Assembly: GCF_018118585.1 (NCBI RefSeq)
Contig: NZ_CP069421.1
Span: 496,001-560,000 of the forward strand
DNA: 64,000 nt
Reading direction: 5' to 3'
Source: Aristaeella lactis
GTDB taxonomy: Bacteria > Bacillota > Clostridia > Christensenellales > Aristaeellaceae
Part shown: in pieces, positions 8,526 to 18,265 of the stretch
Layout of the letters: each line of letters starts with the position of its first letter
Numbering within the stretch: position 1 is the first letter of the stretch
Notes under the pieces: model-generated
Database searches by the model: none
What the model saw: the letters and a program-made list of their open reading frames with translations, nothing else
What the model was told of the DNA's origin: nothing
Made by a program: the position numbers and the translations under genes

Positions 8526-8925
8526 CCTGACAGTTGATGCCCTCGTGAGCAACCTGGATCAGGTACTTGCTTTTGTGGACGGTCAGCTGGAAACGATGGA
8601 CTGTTCCATGAAGGCTCAGATGCAGATTGATGTCGCGGTGGAAGAGATCTATGTGAATATCGCCAATTATGCCTATGCGCCTGAAACCGGCAAGGCTTAT
8701 ATCTCTGTGCGTCCGGATCCGGAAAACGCGTCAGTTACGATCGAATTCCGGGACAACGGTATTCCTTTTGATCCGCTTGCCAAAGCGGATCCGGACGTGA
8801 CGCTGTCCGCCGAGGAAAGGAAGATCGGCGGCCTGGGGATCTATATGGTGAAGAAAAGTATGGACGCGATGGAATACAGCCGCAAAGACGGGCAGAATAT
8901 CCTGACGATCACCAAAAAGCTTTAA
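8518..8925 (+). CDS. RsbW-like anti-sigma factor serine kinase
   Basis: A 135-residue HATPase_c_2 protein with all nucleotide boxes: N-box DVAVEEIYVNIANYAY (N47), G1 box FRDNGIPFDP (D79, G81) and G2 box GGLGIYMVKKSMD (104-116). It is expected to phosphorylate the STAS protein at 3076 and to hold an unknown target. ATG 8518 lies inside the end of the phosphatase gene and follows GAGGAG; an upstream in-frame ATG at 8464 would extend into the PP2C domain and is rejected. It closes the operon begun at 3076. Confidence 0.92.
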   Translation: MADLTVDALVSNLDQVLAFVDGQLETMDCSMKAQMQIDVAVEEIYVNIANYAYAPETGKAYISVRPDPENASVTIEFRDNGIPFDPLAKADPDVTLSAEERKIGGLGIYMVKKSMDAMEYSRKDGQNILTITKKL

Positions 8926-8982
8926 CGCTTTCTTTGCCAGATCTCAAACAAAGGCATATTACAATGAGAGGCAGAATTTCCC

Positions 8983-9513
8983 ATGTTTGACTATCAGGAG
9001 ATTTTTGACGAGTACTGCCGGGAAAACGGACTGGCCCTGCACCTGTGCTTTGAAATGCCGGAAGGCTTTGAAGGCGCGGACGGAATGTTTGATCCTGACA
9101 GCCGGACGGTATACATCAACACGGATTTCCCGGAAGGGACACCGGACTTCATACGGGCGTTCTTCCTGTTCCATGAGCTGCGGCACGCGTCACAGTACCT
9201 GTGCCCGGAACGGTTCAGCGAACTGATCCGGCGGAGCATCGGATACGTGATCCAGTATGACGGAACCTGCTATAAGCTGGTGAACGGAGAATACATCGAG
9301 TGCAAACTGGAAGGCGGAGAAGAGGCTTTTACGGACCTCTATATGGGACAACCGCACGAGATGGACGCCAACAGGTTTGCCTATGAGCAGGTGAAGAAAC
9401 TGTACGGAGACAGCGAAAAACTGAGGGAAATGTACGAGGAGAGGAAGCCGAAAGAGGCAATCGCGGAAGAAAAGTACGTGGAAGTGTATGGGATGATTGA
9501 TGAAAAATGCTGA
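8983..9513 (+). CDS. ImmA/IrrE-like zinc metallopeptidase
   Basis: A 176-residue protein with the zincin motif FHELRHASQ (H64, E65, H68) and a downstream HEMDANRFA that supplies the third ligand region typical of the ImmA/IrrE (Peptidase_M78) family. Such enzymes often cleave repressors or regulatory proteins. There is no helix-turn-helix partner next to it, so it may be an orphan. It is 57 bases after the RsbW-like gene and could be its co-transcribed tail, which would make it a possible effector of the switch. That link is inference. Confidence 0.75.
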   Translation: MFDYQEIFDEYCRENGLALHLCFEMPEGFEGADGMFDPDSRTVYINTDFPEGTPDFIRAFFLFHELRHASQYLCPERFSELIRRSIGYVIQYDGTCYKLVNGEYIECKLEGGEEAFTDLYMGQPHEMDANRFAYEQVKKLYGDSEKLREMYEERKPKEAIAEEKYVEVYGMIDEKC

Positions 9514-9519
9514 AAGCAA

Positions 9520-9610
9520 GTAATTAATTCAGAATTCAGAATTCAGAATTATCCGCCTGCGGGCGGAAACAACTGAAAAATGAAAACTTAAAACTGAAAA
9601 CTTAAAAATG
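9520..9610 (+). repeat. GAATTC-type 7-nt repeat and A-rich repeat tract
   Basis: Tandem ATTCAGA units (about 9528-9550), then GAAAACTTAAAACTGAAAACTTAAAAATGG. The tract runs from near the peptidase stop codon to the terminator. The same two repeat classes recur at many gene ends in the window. Confidence 0.8.
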
Positions 9611-9612
9611 GT

Positions 9613-9646
9613 GGAGGAAACCGCTTACGAGGACGTAAGCGGTTTC
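9613..9646 (+). terminator. Rho-independent terminator
   Basis: GAAACCGCTTACG/CGTAAGCGGTTTC stem with an AGGA loop, then TTTG. Preceded by ATGGTGGAGGAA. Confidence 0.8.
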
Positions 9647-9725
9647 TTTGAATTAAAGTTGTGAGTGAAGAGTTTAGAGTTATCAGTTTAAAGTGAAGAG
9701 TGAAGAGTTAACAGGATTCTGGAAA

Positions 9726-10175
9726 TCATAAATCAATTTCCAGAATCCTGTTCATATCGAGAGAGATGGGTTGGGGAGGAGTGGATTCTGTGAGAATGAG
9801 AAGCTGCTTTTCGACGGGATCGAGGCGGCGGGCAAGGCCGGAGACGGTATCATAGCGGCCGCCGGCTTTATGCGGGTCAGGTACAAAGAATGTTACGGTA
9901 ACCGGAGGACGCTGGCCGGCAGACAGCAATTCCGAAAGGCGGCGGAACTGCTGATCCAGGATATCCAGGTCCGAGTCCCCGAGGGAGATCTCCCGTTCCG
10001 TGAGGCGGGCCTCCTCATCCACCATTTCCTCATAACCGGTGAGCGCGGCAAAAGGCGCAAACTGGGCAGCGCGATCGTGCAGGCTCATGTGCGGACGGGT
10101 GGGAGACTGGTGATGGGGAAGGTCGATGATGTCGCCGTAGACCTGACGGGGGGAGGGAGCAGATTCTTGATTCAT
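9726..10175 (-). CDS. YolD-like family protein, partner of the Y-family polymerase
   Basis: A 149-residue soluble protein. The segment YGDIIDLPHHQSPTRPHMSL (residues 13-32), followed by HDRAAQFAPFAALTGY, is characteristic of small Clostridial proteins that accompany UmuC/DinB-like polymerases. The C-terminal half (VTVTFFVPDPHKAGGRYDTV) resembles YolD-like domains, which in Bacillus pair with UvrX-type polymerases. It lies downstream of the polymerase gene on the same strand. The start at 10175 has only a weak GGGG site. The role is probably in SOS or mutagenic repair, inferred from the neighbour. Confidence 0.6.
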   Translation of the reverse strand: MNQESAPSPRQVYGDIIDLPHHQSPTRPHMSLHDRAAQFAPFAALTGYEEMVDEEARLTEREISLGDSDLDILDQQFRRLSELLSAGQRPPVTVTFFVPDPHKAGGRYDTVSGLARRLDPVEKQLLILTESTPPQPISLDMNRILEIDL

Positions 10176-10199
10176 AAGCGTTTACCCCATTAATGGTGG

Positions 10200-10320
10200 T
10201 CGATGCGTTCAGGTAGGAGGCTGTGTTCAGGTAGGAGGCTGTGTTCAGGTAGGAGGTAGGAAGTAGGAGGTAGGAGGTTTTACTTAAAACTTAAAAATGA
10301 AGACTTAAAAATGAATAATG
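10200..10320. repeat. GTAGGAGG tandem repeat and A-rich repeat tract
   Basis: Three near-identical copies of CAGGTAGGAGGCTGTGTT, then GTAGGAGGTAGGAAGTAGGAGGTAGGAGG (by position 10245-10278), then ACTTAAAACTTAAAAATG repeats. It separates the polymerase and YolD-like genes. A shorter GTAGGAGG tract recurs near 12099-12115. Confidence 0.7.
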
Positions 10321-10374
10321 GCGGAGGAATGACTACGTCATTTTTTGAATTTAACAACCGCCTGCGGACGGGAA

Positions 10375-10495
10375 AAGGCATAAATGCCTTTAATGATATG
10401 CTGCCGGGGCAGCATGATATATTTGCCTTTGGCAAATATGATATATTGGCTTGCGGCCAATATGATATGTCCGACTGCGTCGGACGTGATAGTTA
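10375..10495. repeat. Hairpin array, ATGATAT-linker variant
   Basis: Five palindromes in a row with unrelated stems: AAAGGCATAAATGCCTTT, GCTGCCGGGGCAGC, ATTTGCCTTTGGCAAAT, ATTGGCTTGCGGCCAAT and GTCCGACTGCGTCGGAC. They are separated by a constant ATGATAT and end in GTGATAGTTACTAG, which contains the stop codon of the minus-strand polymerase. It matches the six GTGAAAT arrays in design but has its own linker. It lies at the 3' side of the polymerase gene. Confidence 0.85.
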
Positions 10496-12064
10496 CTAGG
10501 CGCGGTGACCACCGACCTGGCCGTTGCGTTTGATGGTCATGGCGCCTTCCTCCAGGTTCATGCCTTTGAGCATGGCGTTTTTGCCGAAGCGTTCCTGAAT
10601 ATCCAGGGCAGCCTCCTGCAGGCGCTTTTCCTTTGCGTCCGCGGCGGCTTCCTCCTCCTTTTGGCGGGCCAGGGTCTCATAATCCGTGAAGAGGTCCAGC
10701 TGCAGGGGAGCTTCCTCCGGTATATCATCCTCGGGAATCAGACCGACGGCGACCACATAGGCGCGGCGGATCAGCAGATCCGGATCAACGATCCGGTCAT
10801 AAAGCTCCATCATCGCGTCTGAAATACGGCGGGTGCTGCTGGTCCAGCGATCCAGGTTTCCGGTGCCGTGAGCGTGCTTCGGAATGATGCGGCCGTAGGG
10901 ATCCGCGGAGATGGCGCCGGTATAGATCCTTCCGGTGGAGGCCACGCGAAAGACTGAATCCCGAAGGGAACGTCCCTGGACTTCCACAGCCAGGCTTTCC
11001 CGGTCGTAGCAGACGGTGAGCTCGATCTTTTTGGTGACCAGTTTCTTTTTCACCAGGTCAAGGGTCAGCAGGTCTGTCATCTCCCGGATGATCAGGCGGC
11101 CTTTCCGGGCATCACAGGCCTCGGAAAGTACCTGGCCGCTGCTGAGACTGTTGGATATGGGACGATAGGTTTTGATGTCTGAAATCCGGGCAGGCTCCCA
11201 GCCCCAGGCATGATCAATGAGCAACTCCGCGTTGATGCCCAGCGCCTTGTAAAGCAGATCTTCATTGGTCAGGCTAAGGCGGGCGATATCTCCCATGGTA
11301 TAGCAGCCCAGCTTTTCCAGGCGGGCAGCGATTCCGAACCCCACACGCCAGAAATCCTTCAGGGGACGGTGGCACCAGAGAAGTTCCCGGTAGGTCTGTT
11401 CATTCAGTTCCGCGATGCGGACACCGTCCTGGTCCGCGGGAACCCGCTTGGCCACAATGTCCATGGCGATTTTCGCCAGGTACATATTGGTTCCTATGCC
11501 GGCGGTGGCGGTAATCCCGGTGTTGTAAAGCACGTCCCGGATCATGGTCATGGCGAGCTCATGGGCGGTCATGCCGTAGGTTTTCAGATAGCCGGTGACA
11601 TCCATGAAGCATTCGTCCACGGAATAGACATGGATATCTTCATCACTGACATATTTCATGTAGATGGAAAAGACTTTGGTGCTGATCCGCTCATAAAGCT
11701 TCATCCGCGGCCGGGCAATAATATAATCCAGCTCCAGGGACGGATCCGCCGCCAGCTGACGCGCATCGGCGGAGCGGACGGAGAAACCGTATTTCCCGTC
11801 CGGCCCACGGACAGCCTTGCCCAGGCGGATGGCATTGCGCAGCCGTTCCGCATTGACCTCTTTAACCCGCTGGATGACTTCAAACAGGCGGGCACGGCCG
11901 GCGATCCCGTAAGCCTTGAGACTGGGAGAGACGGCCAGGCAGATGGTTTTCTCTGTCCGGGTCGCGTCAGCCACAATAAGATTAACGGAAAGCGCGTCAA
12001 GACCACGGTCCGCACACTCCACGGAAGCGTAGAAACTTTTGAGGTCGATGGCGATGTAAGTCAT
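10496..12064 (-). CDS. Y-family DNA polymerase (UmuC/UvrX-like)
   Basis: A 522-residue translesion polymerase. The first catalytic aspartate is D6 in YIAIDLKSFYASVE and the second carboxylate pair is in YSVDECFMDVT. Thumb (helix-hairpin-helix) and little-finger regions follow. It is longer than DinB (about 350-400), closer to UmuC/UvrX/ImpB-MucB types, and has a charged C-terminal tail from about 465. Flanking small genes at 12143 and 9726 make up a cassette often seen with these polymerases. There is no strong ribosome site before ATG 12064, but the catalytic residues at the N-terminus fix the start. No LexA-type operator was recognised. Confidence 0.92.
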   Translation of the reverse strand: MTYIAIDLKSFYASVECADRGLDALSVNLIVADATRTEKTICLAVSPSLKAYGIAGRARLFEVIQRVKEVNAERLRNAIRLGKAVRGPDGKYGFSVRSADARQLAADPSLELDYIIARPRMKLYERISTKVFSIYMKYVSDEDIHVYSVDECFMDVTGYLKTYGMTAHELAMTMIRDVLYNTGITATAGIGTNMYLAKIAMDIVAKRVPADQDGVRIAELNEQTYRELLWCHRPLKDFWRVGFGIAARLEKLGCYTMGDIARLSLTNEDLLYKALGINAELLIDHAWGWEPARISDIKTYRPISNSLSSGQVLSEACDARKGRLIIREMTDLLTLDLVKKKLVTKKIELTVCYDRESLAVEVQGRSLRDSVFRVASTGRIYTGAISADPYGRIIPKHAHGTGNLDRWTSSTRRISDAMMELYDRIVDPDLLIRRAYVVAVGLIPEDDIPEEAPLQLDLFTDYETLARQKEEEAAADAKEKRLQEAALDIQERFGKNAMLKGMNLEEGAMTIKRNGQVGGHRA

Positions 12065-12097
12065 AAATAATACGTAAACAGTCGGGAAAGAGTGATG

Positions 12098-12146
12098 AGG
12101 TAGGAGGCAGGAGACAAAAGTTTAGAGTGAAGAGTGAAGAGTTTAG
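12098..12146. repeat. GTAGGAGG and GAAGAGTGAAGAGTTTAGAG repeats
   Basis: A short GAGGTAGGAGG tract and the AGTTTAGAGTGAAGAGTGAA repeat lie between the two minus-strand genes and overlap the stop codon of the upstream one at 12143. The same GAAGAG-type repeat occurs at 9663-9711, 20985-21020, 48633-48648 and 61626-61692. Confidence 0.7.
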
Positions 12147-12424
12147 AGCTGGCTGCCGGTTTGTGAATCGGGATTCACAAACCAACGGCCGAGACGGCCG
12201 GCAGAACGGTCGGTTGTGCGTTCAAAGAAGAGGCGGCGTTCTTTTCCGTGGATGACGACGGTATAGCAGTCCAGAGAGCGGTCCCCGCCGGCAGGACGGA
12301 AGGAACGGATCTCCTCAATACTGAAATTCCGCCCGTCCGGCCAGAGAATGGCACGGGGCTGCATATAGCCGGTGGAATCAAATTCGGACGATACCTTAAC
12401 GTATACGCGATCCAATGCAGGCAC
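12143..12424 (-). CDS. Small conserved protein of the Y-polymerase cassette, unknown function
   Basis: A protein of up to 93 residues, without membrane segments. The pattern RVYVKVSSEFDSTGYMQP, a central DGRNFSIEEIRSFRPA and a C-terminal FFERTTDRSAGRLGRWFV suggest a small beta-rich domain. Proteins of this look are common upstream of Clostridial Y-family polymerases, but I know no experimental function. The start is GTG 12424 or, better spaced from GGAGAGG, TTG 12415. The end of the frame runs into a dispersed repeat, so the last four residues may be repeat-derived. Confidence 0.55.
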   Translation of the reverse strand: MPALDRVYVKVSSEFDSTGYMQPRAILWPDGRNFSIEEIRSFRPAGGDRSLDCYTVVIHGKERRLFFERTTDRSAGRLGRWFVNPDSQTGSQL

Positions 12425-12689
12425 ACCTCTCCGTCAATGCTGCGATCGCCGTTACCAAAGCCGCTTCGCGACTTTGACGGCTGTAGCATGGGAGTTGTTA
12501 CCCAAATCAAAGATTTGGACAACTCCTCAACAATTCAGAATTAAGAATGCAGAATTATATATGGTTTATACCGCCCGCAGGGATTGAAAAACAAAGCCCG
12601 TTGCAGGGAACACAGTTCAGTTCAATTGAATTGTAGCACAAAGAGAAGGGGAAGGCAACAGAAAAGCACAAAAATATTGTGATTATATA
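12425..12689. other. Intergenic: hairpin and GAATTC-type repeat
   Basis: Contains a long inverted repeat GGAGTTGT...ACAACTCC with an inner CAAATC/GATTTG stem (12491-12526), then TTCAGAATTAAGAATGCAGAATT (12535-12557). No gene or promoter recognised. Confidence 0.5.
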
Positions 12690-13340
12690 TCAGTACAGGA
12701 AGAAATAGATGCCGAACCAGTGGATGACGGCGCCGAAGAAAACGAAGAAATGCCAGAGGAAATGAGCTCCCTTCTTTTTCATAGCAAAGGGAATGATGCC
12801 CACGGTATAGACAATACCGCCGATGAGGGTAAACAGGAACAGCGGCAGGTTTTCACGGAGCATACGGGGCAGGAAGATCAGGCCGCACCAGCCCAGGACA
12901 ATGAAAAGCGTGATATGAAGCGCCCTGGGACGGCCGGGGCCGAAGACGGCGACAAAAACCAGCCCGGTAATGATGACAGCCCACTGGACGCAGCAGAGGA
13001 TGGTCCCCAGCTGTCCGCCCCAGAACATCAGCCACATGGGCGTAAAAGTGCCGCCGATGAGCAGGTAAATGGAGATATAGTCGAACCGCCGCCAGAGGCG
13101 TTTGACGCCGGAACCCCAGCGGAAGGAATGATACAGGCAGCTCATGAGGAACATCATGACCAGGCAGAAACCGTAGATGACGGCGCACAAAACACCGGTG
13201 GGCGTACTGGCTTTAACCAGGAGCAGCACCAGGCCGGCAATGGCAAACAGGGCGCCGACACCGTGGGTGACCGCGTTGCCAACCTCTTCCAGGATGGAAC
13301 GTTTCGGCGGCTCATTGAGTATACGGGCATCTTTTTTCAT
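12690..13340 (-). CDS. Hemolysin III family (PAQR-like) membrane protein
   Basis: A 216-residue protein with seven hydrophobic segments. The family signature runs through EVGNAVTHGVGALFAIAG (residues 19-36), SCLYHSF, FDYISIYLLIGGTFTP and a late HFLWHFFVFFGAVIHW. The conserved histidines (H26, those in YHSF, and HFLWH) correspond to the metal-binding residues of PAQR hydrolases. It is likely a membrane-lipid homeostasis protein (TrhA/YqfA group) despite its haemolysin name. ATG 13340 follows GAGGAGATATTTC. It is a lone gene. Confidence 0.9.
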   Translation of the reverse strand: MKKDARILNEPPKRSILEEVGNAVTHGVGALFAIAGLVLLLVKASTPTGVLCAVIYGFCLVMMFLMSCLYHSFRWGSGVKRLWRRFDYISIYLLIGGTFTPMWLMFWGGQLGTILCCVQWAVIITGLVFVAVFGPGRPRALHITLFIVLGWCGLIFLPRMLRENLPLFLFTLIGGIVYTVGIIPFAMKKKGAHFLWHFFVFFGAVIHWFGIYFFLY

Positions 13341-13499
13341 GAAATATCTCCTCAGAAAAACAAAAATGAACGGAACAGATTATAGCACATTTCTCAGGGA
13401 ATGACGCACGAAAGACAGGGAAATGATCCGTGTCCGGCGTAATAATACAGTACTGAAAAACAGCGCAATGAGCGCATACAAGCCCTGGAAGGAGAAAGT

Positions 13500-14207
13500 A
13501 TGGACATCCGGATAAATCACCTGATCAGCGGGGCACAGCAGGCGGAAGGCCTGACAGTGATCATTGACGTGTTCCGCGCGTTTTCCATGGAATGCTACCT
13601 GTACGCACAGGGCGCCAGAGAAGTACGCCCGGTGGGGAGCATTGAGGAAACCTTTGACTGGCGTGAGAAAGACTCCGAATGCGTCCTGGTGGGGGAACGG
13701 CATGGGATCAGGATTGACGGATGCGACCTGGGAAATTCTCCTTCCTCCATCAACCCGGAGATGATCCAGGGAAAGCGCGTCATCCATACCACGAGCGCCG
13801 GAACGCAGGGGATAGTCAACGCCGTTCACGCGGACGAGGTGATCACCGGCAGCTTTGTGAACGCCAAAGCGATCGCCGCGTATATCAGGAGCAAAGCACC
13901 GGCGAAGGTGACGCTGGTCTGCATGGGAAAGGAAGGAATCACGCTGGCGGAAGAGGATGAACTGTGCGCCATCTATATTGAAGGACTTTTGACAGGACGG
14001 GGAATGCCGGATATTGACGAAAAACTGCGGGCACTGCGGAACGGAAACGGAAAGCATTTCTTTGATCCCTGCAGGCAGGCGGATTTCCCTGAAAAAGATT
14101 TCTGGATGTGCATTGACCGGGATAAGTTTGATTTCGTACTGAAGGCCGAAAAAGACAGCAATGGATACCTCTCGAGGATGATTCCGGGCACCGGATTTCC
14201 GGGCTAA
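13500..14207 (+). CDS. ComB-like 2-phosphosulfolactate phosphatase family protein
   Basis: A 235-residue protein of the ComB family: early VIIDVFRAFS (acidic metal site), ALVGERHG-like VGERHGIRIDGCDLGNSPS, and TTSAGTQGI. In methanogens ComB acts in coenzyme M synthesis. Clostridia do not make coenzyme M and no other such gene is nearby, so the native substrate is probably another phosphate ester. AAGGAGAAAGT precedes ATG 13500. It is expressed on its own just before guaB, which has a separate promoter. Confidence 0.85.
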   Translation: MDIRINHLISGAQQAEGLTVIIDVFRAFSMECYLYAQGAREVRPVGSIEETFDWREKDSECVLVGERHGIRIDGCDLGNSPSSINPEMIQGKRVIHTTSAGTQGIVNAVHADEVITGSFVNAKAIAAYIRSKAPAKVTLVCMGKEGITLAEEDELCAIYIEGLLTGRGMPDIDEKLRALRNGNGKHFFDPCRQADFPEKDFWMCIDRDKFDFVLKAEKDSNGYLSRMIPGTGFPG

Positions 14208-14224
14208 AAACAGGCAAAGAATAA

Positions 14225-14254
14225 TTGACAGGGGCGCTCCGGATTTGATAAAAT
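14225..14254 (+). promoter_or_regulatory. Sigma-A promoter of guaB
   Basis: TTGACA at 14225-14230, an 18-base spacer and TAAAAT at 14249-14254. The leader is only about 27 bases and leaves no room for a riboswitch. Confidence 0.8.
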
Positions 14255-14263
14255 ACACTTTAA

Positions 14264-15877
<1,614 letters not shown>

Positions 15878-15879
15878 CA

Positions 15880-16010
15880 ACTTATATAATTCTGAATTCA
15901 GAATTAAAGGTTTCTGCGCTATCCATTCAGAATAAATAATATGAAACCTGTCATTTACGTATAACAGTTCATTATTCTGGGTTCTGAATTCAGCATTCCT
16001 CAGCATCCGC
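15880..16010. repeat. GAATTC-type repeats
   Basis: TTCTGAATTCAGAATT at 15892-15907 and GTTCTGAATTCAGCATTCC near 15980. The rest of the gap between the array and the acyltransferase gene shows no gene. Confidence 0.6.
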
Positions 16011-16062
16011 AGGTGTTTTCCTGCGCAGAAAAAGGATCGCAGATCAGACGGGAGGAGCAGAA

Positions 16063-16725
16063 GTGGGCAAGCGCTTTTATAAGCTGGCGGGAGCCACAGT
16101 ACGGCTTTTCAGCCGGAAAATGAAAACAGAATGGGAAGTTCCCTTTGAGGAAGGTCCCTGCGTGTTTGTGGTGAACCATGCGGGTTCCAGCGGACCTGTT
16201 GACATGTGCGCCAAGTTCCCGCTGCGGGGTAAGATCCACCCCTGGGTCAACAGTGAAATGCTGAACCCGAAGGAGATTCCGGCTTACGTCCGGAAGGACT
16301 ACTGGTGGAAGCCGGACAGCTTTTTCGCGCCGCTGCTGAATGTGACGGTTCCTTATATCGCTTCTGTGCTGATGCCCCCAATGCTGCGCAGCATTCCGCA
16401 TATCCCGGTTTACCGTGACCAGCGGATCATGCTGACACTGCGCGAGAGTGTCCGCGTACTGCAGAAGGATCACTACCTGCTTCTGTTCCCGGAAATCCCG
16501 GGTCCCGGAAAAAACAGCCACCGGCGGATCAATACCGGGTGGCTGCGTCTGGGACAGCTGTGGTACAAGGCCAGCGGAAGAGCGCTGAAGATGTATCCTG
16601 TCCATGTGGATTATAAGAATCATTTGTTCAAAGTTGCCGCTCCTGTGTGGTACGATCCGGCCCGCCGTTTCAGCGAGCAGGAAAAGGAACTGGCAGAGAA
16701 ACTGACAGCGGGTATCCGCGGCTGA
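16063..16725 (+). CDS. PlsC-like lysophospholipid acyltransferase
   Basis: A 220-residue acyltransferase-family protein. The catalytic block is NHAGSSGPVD (N-H-x4-D variant), followed by a degenerate second block around FPEIPGPGKNS in place of FPEGTRS. Normal 1-acyl-glycerol-3-phosphate acyltransferases have E-G-T-R in that place, so specificity may differ. There is no clear membrane helix. The start is GTG 16063 after GGGAGGAGCAGAA. It is a single gene converging on the next gene. Confidence 0.8.
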   Translation: MGKRFYKLAGATVRLFSRKMKTEWEVPFEEGPCVFVVNHAGSSGPVDMCAKFPLRGKIHPWVNSEMLNPKEIPAYVRKDYWWKPDSFFAPLLNVTVPYIASVLMPPMLRSIPHIPVYRDQRIMLTLRESVRVLQKDHYLLLFPEIPGPGKNSHRRINTGWLRLGQLWYKASGRALKMYPVHVDYKNHLFKVAAPVWYDPARRFSEQEKELAEKLTAGIRG

Positions 16726-16728
16726 TGA

Positions 16729-17379
16729 TTATTCGTCAGCGGCGGTTTCCTCAGGCGGGGCAGTGAGCATATCCCTGCAGAGGATCCGGAGGAACTTCAT
16801 AGCGTTTTCCTGGTTTCCACCTGTAAGGGGGACACAAAGGAAACCATCCTGTGCATAAGCATACTGAATAAGACCGGGGAGCTTGTCCTGCGGAATACCG
16901 TAGAGATGATTCTCCCCGGATTCTGTTTCTTTCCGCCATCCGCTCTGCAGGTTAACACCGGCAGCGTCAAACAGAGCCATCAGCTCGGCATCATTCTCCA
17001 GGGGAACCATGGAACCGCCCATGGAGTAATTCAGGAACTGTTCACGGGGCAGCATATAGACATCGCCTTCACCGGCGGACAGGTAGGTCATCAGCTGCAT
17101 CGGTCCGTAGGTGTCATCCATGGCGAGCATGACAGAGGACATTTCCTCCATGTCAGACATTTCGGTTTCGCGGATATTATCCATATAGGCGGACATACCC
17201 GTATCATTCACATAGCCGTAAACATAGAACCCGATGGTCTTATCCCTGGGCGAACGATAGGCTGTCACTGTATAGAGCAGGTCCACCAGGCCAAAAGCGA
17301 GCAGCGCGATCAGAAGATACACCCACCAGTTATAGGTGAAGTGCTGACGAAGGGATTTGGAAGTGACAGGGGTCTTCAT
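16729..17379 (-). CDS. Uncharacterised single-pass membrane protein
   Basis: A 216-residue protein: a short cytoplasmic N-terminus, one TM helix (about residues 17-40, WWVYLLIALLAFGLVDLLY), then an extracytoplasmic domain with YVNDTGMSAYMD, VYMLPREQFLNYSMGG and a C-terminal NAMKFLRILCRDM. I do not recognise a family; parts resemble the outer face of substrate-binding-like proteins. ATG 17379 follows CGGAGTTTGC; the frame continues upstream for 79 codons but only with AT-rich non-coding composition. Expression and role are unknown. Confidence 0.65.
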   Translation of the reverse strand: MKTPVTSKSLRQHFTYNWWVYLLIALLAFGLVDLLYTVTAYRSPRDKTIGFYVYGYVNDTGMSAYMDNIRETEMSDMEEMSSVMLAMDDTYGPMQLMTYLSAGEGDVYMLPREQFLNYSMGGSMVPLENDAELMALFDAAGVNLQSGWRKETESGENHLYGIPQDKLPGLIQYAYAQDGFLCVPLTGGNQENAMKFLRILCRDMLTAPPEETAADE

Positions 17380-17614
17380 GCAAACTCCGTTCCCATTGAA
17401 TGAACAATGAAAAATGAATAATAAACGGTTGAAATTATTCCCTTGAATCATAATTGATTCAACAGGAAGCATACCACGGAACAGGGAGGAAAACAAGGCA
17501 ATAACAGGACAAAAGCAGGGAAACGGCAGACAGGAAGCGAATACTATAAGTGAGAACTTACTAAAATGTGCCTCCGGCACACAGATAAAGACGAAAGAAA
17601 GGAAGGGAGTTTTC

Positions 17615-18265
17615 ATGAAGTATCAGCCGATCATCACCGTAGGGAGACAGTACGGTTCAGGCGGCCGCTATGTGGCCAAACTGCTGGCCGAGAAACTGGA
17701 CATCCCTTTCTATGACAAGGAGCTGCTGGCGGAAGCATCCCGGGACAGCGGCATCTGTCAGGAACTTCTTGAAAGCTATGACGAGAAGCAGGGAAAGAAT
17801 CTCCTGTTCTCCCTGATCAGCGGCGCGCAAACACGGGGTGAACCGGGAACCATGTATATGGATATGCCGCTGAACCATAAGATCTTCCTGGCCCAGTTTG
17901 ATACCATCCGCCGCCTGGCGGATGAAGGTCCCTGCGTCATCGTGGGCCGCTGCGCGGACTATGTGCTGCGGGATCATGATAACGTGATCAACGTCTTTGT
18001 GAAGGCGAAGACAGAAGACCGGATCCAGCGAATCATCAAGTATAACGGAGCGGATCCCGTGAAGGCGGAGGAAATCCTGCGCAAGGCGGACAAGCAGCGC
18101 GCTTCGTACTACAACTATTACGCTACAGGCACATGGGGCGATGTGAACAACTATGACCTGTGTGTTGATACAGGCACCCTGGGCATTGAAGGGTGTGTTG
18201 AACTGATCTGCCAGTGCGTGGAGATCAGGAAAAAAATGGCAGAGGAAAAGGATAAAGAATGGTAA
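17615..18265 (+). CDS. Cytidylate kinase-like family protein
   Basis: A 216-residue P-loop kinase-like protein. The start MKYQPIITVGRQYGSGGR carries the family's modified P-loop (GRQYGSGGR), and IVGRCADYVL is the second signature. These proteins resemble Cmk but differ in the CMP-binding region, and their substrate is not established. A good GGAAGGGAG site precedes ATG 17615. Its stop overlaps the next start by seven bases, so the two are coupled. Confidence 0.88.
   Translation: MKYQPIITVGRQYGSGGRYVAKLLAEKLDIPFYDKELLAEASRDSGICQELLESYDEKQGKNLLFSLISGAQTRGEPGTMYMDMPLNHKIFLAQFDTIRRLADEGPCVIVGRCADYVLRDHDNVINVFVKAKTEDRIQRIIKYNGADPVKAEEILRKADKQRASYYNYYATGTWGDVNNYDLCVDTGTLGIEGCVELICQCVEIRKKMAEEKDKEW

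Noticed and set aside
17380-17616. 79-codon upstream extension of the 16.7-kb membrane protein
   Set aside because: It overlaps the next gene's start divergently, has AT-rich non-coding composition, and a ribosome site marks ATG 17379.
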